Shown here piece by piece: positions 1 to 7,938 of a stretch of DNA of 64,000 nucleotides. This DNA is from UBA4717 sp045577925. GTDB taxonomy: Bacteria > Bacillota > Clostridia > Oscillospirales > CAG-272. The translations under genes were made by a program, and so were the position numbers. The stretch covers positions 1 through 64,000 of the forward strand of contig JAZNJH010000022.1 of the NCBI GenBank assembly GCA_045577925.1, read 5' to 3'. Numbering within the stretch: position 1 is the stretch's first letter; each line of letters starts with the position of its first letter. The notes under the pieces were generated by a model, which did no database searches, had not been told where the DNA came from, and was given only the letters and a program-made list of their open reading frames with translations.

Positions 1-59
1 TTGTATAATGAAAACCACGCGATAGTCGCGTGGTTCAAAAGAGGTTAACCGATGAGCAA

Positions 60-128
60 AAATCCTCCAAATGTGTTAAAATAGTTAAGACCTGCCAGTC
101 AAAACTAAAAACAACATTTGGAGGATTT
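60..128 (+). promoter_or_regulatory. SD-sequestering stem in the tnpA leader
   Basis: Bases 60-74 and 114-128 are perfectly complementary (15 bp). The 3' arm contains the GGAGG ribosome site of tnpA (120-124), so the folded mRNA would hide it. Salmonella IS200 is known to limit transposase translation with a 5' stem-loop that occludes the ribosome site; the same role here is inferred. Confidence 0.7.
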
Positions 129-132
129 ATCT

Positions 133-606
133 ATGAAACAACAAGTAAACATAGACACAAATAGTTTAGCACATACAACGTGGAATTGCAAGTACCATAT
201 TGTGTTCGCGCCAAAATATCGACGTAAGGTGTTTTTCGAAGAAAAACGGTTGGAAATAAGAGAGATACTACGAAAATTATGTGAATGGAAAGGAGTAGAA
301 ATAATAGAAGGGGAAGTATGCCCCGACCATATACATATATTGGTAAGTATCCCGCCCAAAATGAGCGTTTCGGGATTTATGGGGTACCTGAAAGGAAAAA
401 GTGCATTGTTGATATTTCAAAAATGGGGGAATATGAAATTTGCATATCGAAATCGCGAATTTTGGTGTAAGGGATATTACGTAGATACCGCGGGGAAAAA
501 CACAAAAGCAATAAAAGAATATATAAGAGAACAATTAGAACGGGACAAACAAGGCGACCAATTAAGTTTGTTTGACCCGCGGGACCCATTTATGGGTAGT
601 AAGTAA
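133..606 (+). CDS. tnpA: IS200-type Y1 (HUH) transposase TnpA
   Basis: Single-strand transposase of the HUH superfamily; it cuts and rejoins hairpin-marked ends through a tyrosine-DNA link, acting as a dimer. The 157-residue product has the opening block around YHIVFAPKYRR, the metal-binding HUH motif in DHIHIL, and the catalytic Tyr region GYYVDTAGKN near the C-terminus. Length is normal for IS200 TnpA. The ATG at 133 is chosen because GGAGG sits 8 nt upstream; the ATG at 118 lies before that site. No tnpB follows. Translation is probably limited by the leader stem. Confidence 0.93.
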   Translation: MKQQVNIDTNSLAHTTWNCKYHIVFAPKYRRKVFFEEKRLEIREILRKLCEWKGVEIIEGEVCPDHIHILVSIPPKMSVSGFMGYLKGKSALLIFQKWGNMKFAYRNREFWCKGYYVDTAGKNTKAIKEYIREQLERDKQGDQLSLFDPRDPFMGSK

Positions 607-686
607 CAATTGCATGGCTGGCAGGCCAACCTAAAACGCACTTGTGCGTAGCCAGTAGTATTAGGGCTATGCCCGAAAATGAAAAA

Positions 687-720
687 CCACCCGCTATGCG
701 GGCAATGTCATTAACTTAAG
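687..720 (+). repeat. Inverted copy A of a ~34-bp repeat (mate at 6592-6622)
   Basis: Positions 703-720 match the reverse complement of 6592-6609 exactly (18 bp), and the outer CCACCCGC also matches the end of the mate. Only the few bases between, the hairpin centre, differ. This copy includes the right-end hairpin of the IS200 element. Confidence 0.85.
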
Positions 721-747
721 CCGCAAATCGCAAGATTTGCGGCTTTT
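720..747 (+). terminator. Rho-independent terminator after the IS200 element
   Basis: Perfect 10-bp stem (720-729 / 734-743) with a GCAA loop followed by TTTT. Confidence 0.75.
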
Positions 748-798
748 GCCATGCAGCGGAATTCACAATTCCGTTAACCAAAATTCAGAAAATGTTGC

Positions 799-827
799 TT
801 GCATTTTCGGCTCAAATCGCATATAAT
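799..827 (+). promoter_or_regulatory. Candidate promoter toward the DDE transposase
   Basis: TTGCAT (799-804), 17-nt spacer, TATAAT (822-827). It lies about 250 nt before the transposase start, ahead of the purine-rich repeated leader. Confidence 0.5.
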
Positions 828-861
828 AATATCAAGCACAGCGGATAAACTAATTTTTGAG

Positions 862-1072
862 ACTGGCGATACAAGAGAGATTTTGAGAGACAGGGGCGAC
901 TAACCCCCATTTTACAGATTTTTTTGAAAGACTAACACAGACACAACAGATCAGAGCGACAAGAGAGATATTTGAGACTAGAGAGACATGAGAGACAAAT
1001 GCCCGCTATATTCGGGTTTTGTTTCTCTTTTTGTTTATCTGCTAGTGCTAATCTGTAAAATGAGGTTAGTCA
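862..1072 (+). repeat. Repeated GAGAGAC-rich leader with a long inverted repeat
   Basis: The stretch 607-1073 has no gene. Its second half is built of related blocks rich in AAGAGAGAT and GAGAGAC (about 867-890 and 956-990). Bases 897-919 and 1051-1072 form a ~22-bp imperfect inverted repeat (one insertion/mismatch) ending just before the transposase start. A small GC stem plus T-run near 1001-1020 could terminate incoming transcription. Whether the repeat is an IS end or a regulatory leader is unresolved. Confidence 0.6.
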
Positions 1073-1073
1073 A

Positions 1074-2402
1074 ATGAAAGAAGAAAATATACCCTTACTG
1101 GTGAAAAATCAGCTCAACAACGCGATCATAGAAACGATAAAATTCCACAAAGCCGCTTTTGTTCATCAAGCCGCAAACTTCTCCCGCAAGCGCAAGCTGG
1201 ATATCGAAACCATGATAAAGCTGCTCGTTTCTATGCGCGGCGGAAGTATCGATAAGGAATTGCAGAGCGCGTTCCCGCACGAAAAGGTCAGCGCGGCGGC
1301 GTTTGTGCAACAGCGCGGGAAGCTGTCGCACAAGGATTTCGGGCACATCCTTGATGTGTTCAACACTATGCAGACAGACTTTCAGACGTTCAAGGGATAT
1401 CGCCTGTTCGCCGTTGACGGCACGGCGGTGAACATTGCGCGGAATCCCGCATCTGAAAGCTATATGCAGAACGAGGAGGACAAGAAAGGGTATAATCAAA
1501 TCCACGCCAATATCCTTTACGATATCCTCAATAACATCTATGTGTATTGTCATATGCAGCCGCAACCGAAAATGGACGAAATCGGCGCGTTGCGGTTTAT
1601 GCTGGAATGGGTTGATTTCCCGAAAAAGACTATAATAATTGCCGATCGCGGATACGAATCCTATAACACATTCGCGCATTTTTTAGAAAATCCGAACGTG
1701 GACTTCTTAATTCGCGTAAAGCAGAGCCAGTCGGCGATGCGCGAGATCAAGAAACTGCCGATGATGGAACTTGATACCGATGTTTCGTTTACGATCACCA
1801 CAACGCAGACGAACGTCGATAAGGAGAACGGCTACATACTGCTTCAAAAGCACAAGCACACCGACAAGCAGTACAGTGCGAATACGCGAAACAAGCGGTG
1901 GGACTTCCCATCGCCGTACCCGATGAAATTCCGCGTGGTGCGTTTCCTGCTCCCATCGGGAGACTATGAAACCATCGCCACAAGCCTACCGAGGGATAGC
2001 ATATCAGCGGATGATATCAAGGAACTGTACCATATGCGGTGGCGAATCGAAACCGCGTTTCGACATCTCAAATACGATCTTGGATTGTCGCACTTGCACG
2101 GAAAAAGTGATGAATTTGCCATGCAGGAGATTCTCGCCGCGCTGATTATGAATAACTTTTGCAGTCGCATCGTGAACGCGGTAACAGTTGAACGGAAAGA
2201 GCAAAACGCCTATGAGTATAAGATAAATCTAAAGATGGCGAGTGAACTTTGCAAACAGTTTTACCGCGATGACAGGGCGGACGGCGTGCAGCTGATGCAC
2301 GACATCGCCGCATACCTTAAACTGATTCGACCGAATCGGAGCGATAAACGGAATCTGCGAACGAAATCGTTTGCGGGATTCGTTTACCGCATACCGTCGT
2401 AA
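1074..2402 (+). CDS. IS4-type DDE transposase
   Basis: Cut-and-paste DDE transposase of 442 residues. The triad is visible: first Asp in VDGTAV (about residue 115), second in IIADRGYES (about 190), and Glu in YHMRWRIETAFRHLK (about 319-333), which fits the IS4 Y-R-E-K signature. Length is usual for the family and the frame is intact. An imperfect 22-bp inverted repeat pair lies just upstream, but no partner IR is found downstream, so the IS boundaries are unknown. It shares the 0.7-6.6 kb segment with the giant sigma-factor gene. Confidence 0.9.
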   Translation: MKEENIPLLVKNQLNNAIIETIKFHKAAFVHQAANFSRKRKLDIETMIKLLVSMRGGSIDKELQSAFPHEKVSAAAFVQQRGKLSHKDFGHILDVFNTMQTDFQTFKGYRLFAVDGTAVNIARNPASESYMQNEEDKKGYNQIHANILYDILNNIYVYCHMQPQPKMDEIGALRFMLEWVDFPKKTIIIADRGYESYNTFAHFLENPNVDFLIRVKQSQSAMREIKKLPMMELDTDVSFTITTTQTNVDKENGYILLQKHKHTDKQYSANTRNKRWDFPSPYPMKFRVVRFLLPSGDYETIATSLPRDSISADDIKELYHMRWRIETAFRHLKYDLGLSHLHGKSDEFAMQEILAALIMNNFCSRIVNAVTVERKEQNAYEYKINLKMASELCKQFYRDDRADGVQLMHDIAAYLKLIRPNRSDKRNLRTKSFAGFVYRIPS

Positions 2403-2413
2403 AAAGACACAGG

Positions 2414-2446
2414 CGCGGGTTTGCTGTTGAAGCAGTCCCGCGTTTT
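2414..2446 (+). terminator. Terminator after the DDE transposase
   Basis: CGCGGG (2414-2419) pairs with CCCGCG (2437-2442), with an inner TGCT/AGCA pairing, followed by TTTT. Confidence 0.7.
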
Positions 2447-3189
2447 GTGATGTGGGAGAGGTTTTCAACCAGTCGGCAGAATGTAGCAAGAAATTTTCTT
2501 ACGATTTTTTGCATAAAATATGCCAGTTTGAATTTGTGTTAACTTAAACGGGAGTCTGACAAAAAGACACGGTGTAGGTGTGATTTTCCTCAAAATCAGA
2601 TCGGACTTTCATTTCACGTGTACAGATATTTTCTGCGAAAAGCACGTTTTCAGCCGTGAAAAGTGCGAAAACTGTTGTACCTAAAATTTTTCGGACTAAA
2701 TCCCACAAAAAAGTATTAAATACTCTTTGATGCCTACCCGACTTTTTTCGTTAATTTAACACCACGTTGCAGAGCAAGAAAAAAAGACACCTTGCCGTTT
2801 TTATACTGAAAATTGTAATTTCAATATAAAGATATTATTTTTTCTGAAACACCAGAAAATAGGGGTAAAAATAGTCTTTTCGGAAAAATATGTGCGGCGT
2901 GGGCTGGAAAATCTGTGTGGAGCATAAAAGGAAATATTATTTCTGTAATGATATCGTGCGAATTTCAACTAGTCTGCGGAATGATGTAAAAATGGGCGAT
3001 ATTTTCAAATAAGCAAGAGAGGCGGAAAATCTCAACTAGTCGGCTGGATGTATAAGAAATTGGGGCGTTTTTCGGTTTTGTTAAATTGGAAATTCGCGTG
3101 GCGTGGTATTTCAGTCGTCGTTAACTTTAGAAATTCGTCCAAACAAGGCAAAGTACTTGCGATTTTACATTGACTATACACTCATCCGA
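2447..3189. repeat. Gene-free segment with degenerate repeats
   Basis: No coding region is supported. The segment carries three related copies of a CAAC(C/T)AGTC-GC-G(A/G)ATG sequence (about 2466-2492, 2966-2990, 3033-3060). The 10-mer AAAAAGACAC is present at 2561 and 2781; further copies directly follow the transposase (2401) and the sigma gene (6528). It may be decayed mobile DNA or a repeat nursery; no function is assigned. Confidence 0.5.
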
Positions 3190-3218
3190 TTGTGCTTTTT
3201 CAAGAGATATGATATAAT
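3190..3218 (+). promoter_or_regulatory. Promoter of the giant ECF sigma gene
   Basis: TTGTGC (3190-3195), 17-nt spacer, TATAAT (3213-3218). The leader to the TTG start is about 125 nt. Confidence 0.6.
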
Positions 3219-3349
3219 TTATATAAAGCTCCTAAAAATTTTTCAACTTTTTTCGAAATCCACACAACCTTTTTTTCTGATTTGTGTCTATTAGACAAGC
3301 GCTTAAGAAGAATGAAAATTTTCATACGACAGCGAAAGGAGGATGCATA

Positions 3350-6300
3350 TTGCAAAATCAGAATTATACCGATGAAACACTCGTCATGCTGACACTGGCG
3401 GGAGATCAGTCAGCCTTTGAAAAGCTTGTGATCCGTTATCAGAACGCCGTGATCGCATCGGCGGTGCAGATCACACACAGCCGCTTTATGGCGGAAGACG
3501 CGGCACAGGACGCTTTTGTTACAGCGTGGATGAAGCTGAACACTCTGCAGCAGCCGGATAAATTCTGCGCATGGGTGTGCCGAATTGCAAAAAACTGCGC
3601 ACGGAACATGGTCACGAGATATCGCGGTTTCATCGACTTCGATCTGGTGGAAAACACCGAGATAACCGAAGATCCCCGCACGAATCCTGCCGAGCTGTAT
3701 GCATTGTCCGAGGAAAAAGTGGAACTGCATAAAAGTCTCGGTAAGCTGCCAGAAAAGGTAGGATGCATCATCCGTATGCACTATTTCGACGGACTTTCCG
3801 TTGCAGAGATCGCCAACAGAATGCGAATCTCCGAGGGAACCGTCAAGCGGCAGCTCCATGACGGCAGAAAGCGAATCAGAAAGGAGCTTTGTGCAATGAA
3901 CGAAACATATTATGACACGCTGGTACAGAGAGTCATGAAAAAGGTGGAAGAGCTCAAACTGTGGCAGTTAAAGAACGACAAAAGCGGCTTTGAAACCGTA
4001 TACAAGGATGTACTGAGGGATGTGGAAGAGCTTCCGGAATCGGACAGCAAATACCATGCCCTGGCAGATGTACTCATGCACGACTGGTGGTGGCTGCCCG
4101 GCGATAAAAATGATGCTTTGTTTGCGAGAATCCGCGACGCGGCAATCAAGGGAAAGAACGATGATGTGATGGAATTCATCGTCACACGCGAGGACAGCAA
4201 GGTCTGGGGCAGCGCAAAGATTGAATTCATCCGTGACAAGCAGATTCCCATGCTGGAAGAAGCGGGACTTATTCACACGCTGGCAAGAGAATGGTTCTGG
4301 CTGGGGCATCAGTATTTCAGTGACGGACAGCCGGAGAACGGTTATGCGGCGTTTGACAAGGTGAAGTCGCTTCTCACACCGGCGGACAGATACTACGCGC
4401 TTGTACTGTACGCCAGAGAAGTGCAGGACAAAATGGCTTCCGGATACAAAGACAAGAACAAAGAGCGTTTTTTGAATAATAATACCGTTGATGAACTGCA
4501 CCGGATTGACGGTAGTCTGCGATACTGGAAACAGGAGCAGTACGGCGAGGGCTACATGAACTCTCTTGACAGAGAGCTGTCCAATCTTTTCCACAATATC
4601 TCCCGCTGTGACGGCTGGCTCTTCGATGAAGCGATGGCGGTGGGCGAAACCAAGACAGGCACTGACGGCACAACGCTGATGTTTGCCGCTGACCGTGAGA
4701 CAGTGGAGACTCCCTGCGGCGTATTTGATGACTGCCAGCTCTGGATTACCAGCTTGTTTGCTGAATACAGCGGTTACTGTGTCAACAAGGTCTGGTACAA
4801 ATCCGGTGTCGGTATTGTAAAATACGAGCGCACAGTGGACGATCTGACCGATGTACGGCTTTTGAAGTCCTATAAAATCGTCAGCGGAAAAGGAATGCTT
4901 CCGTTGGCGGCTGGCAACACATGGGAATACGCGGATACCTACAACCACGATACCCTGATCTCCGAGCTTGTGATTACCGTTACTCATGCGGATGACGAGG
5001 CGGTGATACTTGCATCAAGAGATTTCGCAGAGCGATTCCGGTATGATGAGAACAGTTGGCTGGATATGATTCAGCAGATCCGCAATGAATACTGGATCTA
5101 CGAAAACGACAAAGGGAAACTGGGCGATATCACCGTTCCACTGGAAAAGGTGGAAGCGTTGGCACAAACTCCCATGGAAAAGGCGCATTCAAAAGCCGCA
5201 GTTTCCGTTGCCCGTCGGATCATCGGCGGAGAAACACCCGACAGCGGTTATACAGGGCACTGGAATTTCTTCTCCAAAAATGTTGTCCATCCGAAAAACA
5301 ACAGGCTGAATTTCACACACAATCATCGCTGGTCGTTCGAATTGAAAAGAACGGGTGGTATGGGAGATTCGGACGCACCGCTGCTCTACAACGATATTTA
5401 TGGTATCCTGCAGGATGCGGCAAACTGCATCTGGTCGGATGAATGGCGCATCGGTGCATCGCCCATCGTGGAATACGATCACTACGGCGACGCTGTCAGA
5501 ACGTGCATCATCTGCGATAATGGTGGCACAATCACTACGAAAGCAGGAACGTTTGAAAACTGTCTGAAGCTGTCGATGGACATTGACGGCATGAAGGACG
5601 GTTTGGCATACCGCGGCGGCAGAAAGGTGTATTATTTTGCTGAGGGCATCGGTATCGTCCGCACGGAAAACGAATACTGCGGCGGCATAAAAGTCGCTGT
5701 ATATGAGTTGACTGTCTACGAAGGCACGGGCGAGGGATATATGCCCATGGCGGACGGATTGGTTCGCCGATATGACGCGATTGGTCTGACGGACGGCTTT
5801 GTGGGTGCGGTGGAGTATACCTATGTGCAGGACGATGCGGGACATATCGTGATCTTCAAGGATGCGACCGGAATCCGCGAACTTCCGCCGCCAATGACGC
5901 AGTACAGTATGATTCAGGGGGAAGTCATCGAAGATCAGCTTTGGGATGCTGGCAAACACAATGAAAGCCGTCTGCGCCACGATGTGAACAACTTCCACCT
6001 TCTTTGCCATTTCTTCGGTCGTCCGTCCCGATACTGGGCGGCACAGGAAAAAGCGGTAGCGTGGAACAAGTACCGTCTGCATATCATGGAGGGACTCGGT
6101 GACGGTGCTGTTCCGGAAGCATGGCTCGGACATTATGCAAGCACAAGCTTCCGCACTGCTTGCGCATTGTTCGGATGCGGCAAGAAGGAGGAAGGCTACG
6201 AATGGCTGGAAAAAGCATTTGAAGCCTATCCGAAGTGGGACAGTATCCCCGATGGTACGGAAATGGAGGTCGGCGATCCGCTAATCTACGGCGGTATCAG

Positions 6301-6511
6301 GGTTATCAAGGGCAAGTCCGTCATTACTCTACCTGACGGAACGAAAGAGGCGATTTCGTATGACCATCTCTTTGAGGGGGACTGCAGTCTCATGCACTAC
6401 GGCATGACCGCGCCGCGCGGCTGGGAATGGTTCAACCCAGTAAGGAATGAAGAAAAATTCAAGGAATATATTGAACGCGCAAAGAAGCTGATGGACGAGA
6501 ATAAGAAATAA
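3350..6511 (+). CDS. Giant ECF-type sigma factor with large C-terminal extension
   Basis: 1053 residues, against about 170-200 for an ordinary ECF sigma factor. Residues 1-93 are a sigma-2 domain (AGDQSAFEKLV, then AEDAAQDAFVTAW) and about 122-175 a sigma-4 helix-turn-helix (LSVAEIANRMRISEGTVK). Then follow a helical region, two related beta-rich modules (about 450-530 and 724-810), each with a GxF-(D/E)-(D/N)-C step, a VWY/VYY-x3-GIGIV-like core and an (L/M)P(L/M)A(A/D)G end, and a helical repeat-like C-terminus (about 924-963 and beyond). No membrane segment or anti-sigma gene is seen. The start is TTG 3350, since AAAGGAGG (3335-3342) lies 7 nt upstream; an ATG at 3284 lacks such a site. 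Role: promoter recognition, with the extension inferred to be a sensor. Confidence 0.8.
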   Translation: MQNQNYTDETLVMLTLAGDQSAFEKLVIRYQNAVIASAVQITHSRFMAEDAAQDAFVTAWMKLNTLQQPDKFCAWVCRIAKNCARNMVTRYRGFIDFDLVENTEITEDPRTNPAELYALSEEKVELHKSLGKLPEKVGCIIRMHYFDGLSVAEIANRMRISEGTVKRQLHDGRKRIRKELCAMNETYYDTLVQRVMKKVEELKLWQLKNDKSGFETVYKDVLRDVEELPESDSKYHALADVLMHDWWWLPGDKNDALFARIRDAAIKGKNDDVMEFIVTREDSKVWGSAKIEFIRDKQIPMLEEAGLIHTLAREWFWLGHQYFSDGQPENGYAAFDKVKSLLTPADRYYALVLYAREVQDKMASGYKDKNKERFLNNNTVDELHRIDGSLRYWKQEQYGEGYMNSLDRELSNLFHNISRCDGWLFDEAMAVGETKTGTDGTTLMFAADRETVETPCGVFDDCQLWITSLFAEYSGYCVNKVWYKSGVGIVKYERTVDDLTDVRLLKSYKIVSGKGMLPLAAGNTWEYADTYNHDTLISELVITVTHADDEAVILASRDFAERFRYDENSWLDMIQQIRNEYWIYENDKGKLGDITVPLEKVEALAQTPMEKAHSKAAVSVARRIIGGETPDSGYTGHWNFFSKNVVHPKNNRLNFTHNHRWSFELKRTGGMGDSDAPLLYNDIYGILQDAANCIWSDEWRIGASPIVEYDHYGDAVRTCIICDNGGTITTKAGTFENCLKLSMDIDGMKDGLAYRGGRKVYYFAEGIGIVRTENEYCGGIKVAVYELTVYEGTGEGYMPMADGLVRRYDAIGLTDGFVGAVEYTYVQDDAGHIVIFKDATGIRELPPPMTQYSMIQGEVIEDQLWDAGKHNESRLRHDVNNFHLLCHFFGRPSRYWAAQEKAVAWNKYRLHIMEGLGDGAVPEAWLGHYASTSFRTACALFGCGKKEEGYEWLEKAFEAYPKWDSIPDGTEMEVGDPLIYGGIRVIKGKSVITLPDGTKEAISYDHLFEGDCSLMHYGMTAPRGWEWFNPVRNEEKFKEYIERAKKLMDENKK

Positions 6512-6536
6512 GCATTTTTGCAGAAACAAAAAGACA

Positions 6537-6568
6537 CCCCCGCCATTCTCAAACGAGATTGGCGGGGG
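6537..6568. terminator. Bidirectional terminator between the sigma gene and ppa
   Basis: Nine-bp GC stem CCCCCGCCA / TGGCGGGGG (6537-6545 / 6560-6568) with an inner 4-bp stem. On the minus strand it continues into a T-run and serves ppa; on the plus strand it follows the sigma gene. Confidence 0.75.
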
Positions 6569-6591
6569 ATGTCCGTTGTTGTCGGATTTTG

Positions 6592-6622
6592 CTTAAGTTA
6601 ATGACATTGGCTATGCGGGTGG
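6592..6622 (-). repeat. Inverted copy B of the ~31-34-bp repeat
   Basis: Reverse-complement mate of 687-720: 18 exact bases (6592-6609), a shorter variable centre and the shared GCGGGTGG end. It lies 8 bases from the ppa stop codon. The pair brackets the transposase and giant sigma gene. Confidence 0.8.
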
Positions 6623-6630
6623 ATATTTAT

Positions 6631-7164
6631 TTATTTACAGAATTTATCCACGTAGCTGTCTATTGCGGCAGCTACTATTTTTGTTGCCTCTTCCCTGCCG
6701 CTTACTTCGTTAACGGCTGTTGTTTTATTTTCGAGATTTTTATATACCGTAAAAAAATGCTTCATTTCATCAAATACGTGCTTCGGTAGCTGTTCAATAT
6801 CCGAATACATATTATAATTAGGATCGTTAAACGGTATCGCTATTATCTTTTCGTCGTTTCTGCCGTTATCTATCATTGATATTACGCCTATCGGATAGCA
6901 TCTTACAAGTGTCAGGGGATTTATCTGCTCCGAGCACAGAAGAAGCACGTCTAGCGGGTCTTCGTCATCGCCGTATGTACGCGGTATGAAACCGTAGTTT
7001 GCAGGATAGTGCGTTGAGGTATAAAGTATTCTGTCGAGCATTAAATATCCCGTTTCCTTATCAAGCTCATATTTATTCTTACTTCCCTTTGATATTTCAA
7101 CAACACAAATAAAGTCATCAGGGGTTATTCTCTTGGGTGATATATCGTGCCAGATATTTGACAT
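6631..7164 (-). CDS. ppa: Inorganic pyrophosphatase, family I
   Basis: Soluble cytoplasmic enzyme that splits pyrophosphate from biosynthetic reactions into two phosphates. The 177-residue product has the family I signature DDEDPLDVL with its metal-binding Asp residues, preceded by HYPANYGFIPRTY. Length is normal. AGGAGA lies just upstream of the ATG. It is a monocistronic housekeeping gene with its own promoter; the foreign segment begins only a few bases past its 3' end. Confidence 0.95.
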   Translation of the reverse strand: MSNIWHDISPKRITPDDFICVVEISKGSKNKYELDKETGYLMLDRILYTSTHYPANYGFIPRTYGDDEDPLDVLLLCSEQINPLTLVRCYPIGVISMIDNGRNDEKIIAIPFNDPNYNMYSDIEQLPKHVFDEMKHFFTVYKNLENKTTAVNEVSGREEATKIVAAAIDSYVDKFCK

Positions 7165-7198
7165 TACATTTCTCCTTTTAATGTTTTTTGGTAGGTTT

Positions 7199-7227
7199 AT
7201 TCTATCATATCATCTTTGATTCGTCAA
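7199..7227 (-). promoter_or_regulatory. ppa promoter
   Basis: On the minus strand: TTGACG (7222-7227), 17-nt spacer, TAGAAT (7199-7204). Confidence 0.6.
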
Positions 7228-7318
7228 GTCTGTTTCTTAAATTTAGTCCCATTTTTGCGCACTTATATTTCATTTTTGTAACATTAGTATCAATTATGAG
7301 AATCTTTAGCAAAAGGTA

Positions 7319-7347
7319 TTGACAATAGGATTTTCGCATGATATCAT
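7319..7347 (+). promoter_or_regulatory. Promoter of the capsid cassette
   Basis: TTGACA (7319-7324), 17-nt spacer, TATCAT (7342-7347). It is the only strong promoter seen ahead of the packed late genes. Confidence 0.65.
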
Positions 7348-7355
7348 AGCTTCGC

Positions 7356-7380
7356 AAAGAGAAATTGACTTTCTCTTTTT
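7356..7380 (+). terminator. Attenuator-like hairpin just after the cassette promoter
   Basis: AAAGAGAAA (7356-7364) pairs with TTTCTCTTT (7370-7378) around a 5-nt loop and runs into more T. It begins about 10 nt after the -10 box, so most transcripts might stop here unless antitermination occurs. Confidence 0.45.
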
Positions 7381-7489
7381 GCTATTTACTAGTAGCCGAG
7401 ATTTTACGTTGAAACATTTTTGCAAAATAACATTTTATGTTTTTACGTTTTGATTTGCGGTACCAAAATCAATATCACGGCTCATTCTG

Positions 7490-7720
7490 TTGAAAGGAGT
7501 GATAAATATTTGCGATATATGCCATAACATGATATGCCCGTCAATGTGCCCAAGCTTTGACGACGGAGAAAACAAGTGCCCTGTTTGCGGATATTCTTAT
7601 CCGGAGTACATATATACTGATGAGTCGGGAAGTGTTGTTGGGTGCGACGAATGCATAAAAGAAAATGATGCTGACGATTATTTTTCACAGAAAGGGGATC
7701 ATGACAGATGGGACTCATAG
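7490..7720 (+). CDS. Cys-rich zinc-ribbon-like small protein
   Basis: About 70 residues with CxxC-type pairs: CDIC near the N-terminus, a CPSMC cluster, CPVCG and CDEC, suggesting one or two bound zinc ions. The start is uncertain: AAGGAG at 7494-7499 is followed in frame only by non-ATG codons (GTG 7499, ATA 7502, ATT 7508), while TTG 7490 precedes it. First gene of the capsid cassette; it overlaps the next gene. Function unknown. Confidence 0.6.
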   Translation: MKGVINICDICHNMICPSMCPSFDDGENKCPVCGYSYPEYIYTDESGSVVGCDECIKENDADDYFSQKGDHDRWDS

Positions 7721-7938
7721 CTATTTGCCCCTACTTTAAAAAAGAGAGCGGCGGTTACACTCATTGCGAGGTATGCCGTTTCAAATTCAAGGATGCAGAA
7801 ATGAGAAACGCTTTTTTAAAGAAATATTGCGCAAGCTTTGAATACAAAAGCTGCCCTGTCTGCACCGCAGTTGACAATTATTATGAACGAAAGGAGCTTG
7901 GTATTATTAATGAAAACAAATCCGAAGAAATCATATGA
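7708..7938 (+). CDS. Second Cys-rich small protein
   Basis: 76 residues with CPYF, CEVC and CPVC motifs, probably a small zinc-binding fold. It overlaps the previous gene by 13 nt and the next by 29 nt, so the three are translated as a unit. AAAGGGG lies about 10 nt before the ATG. Function unknown; the pair of zinc-ribbon proteins before terminase is unusual and may be structural or regulatory. Confidence 0.6.
   Translation: MGLIAICPYFKKESGGYTHCEVCRFKFKDAEMRNAFLKKYCASFEYKSCPVCTAVDNYYERKELGIINENKSEEII

Larger units (their letters stand above)
10..703 (+). mobile_element. IS200-type insertion sequence (IS200/IS605 family)
   Basis: A single Y1-transposase gene lies between two subterminal hairpins, the plan of IS200 elements, which have no tnpB and no classic inverted repeats. 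The left hairpin is a perfect 10-bp stem with a 3-nt loop (13-22 / 26-35). The right one is a 5-bp stem (690-694 / 698-702). Exact cleavage sites cannot be fixed because this family makes no target duplication. The gene and both hairpins look intact. Confidence 0.8.

Noticed and set aside
2447..3090. CRISPR array
   Set aside because: Three diverged repeats with irregular spacing (about 500 and 67 nt) and no cas genes.
5189..6133. 314-codon minus-strand frame inside the giant sigma gene
   Set aside because: Codon-bias shadow of the plus-strand gene; no ribosome site, and the forward frame has clear domains and a good start.
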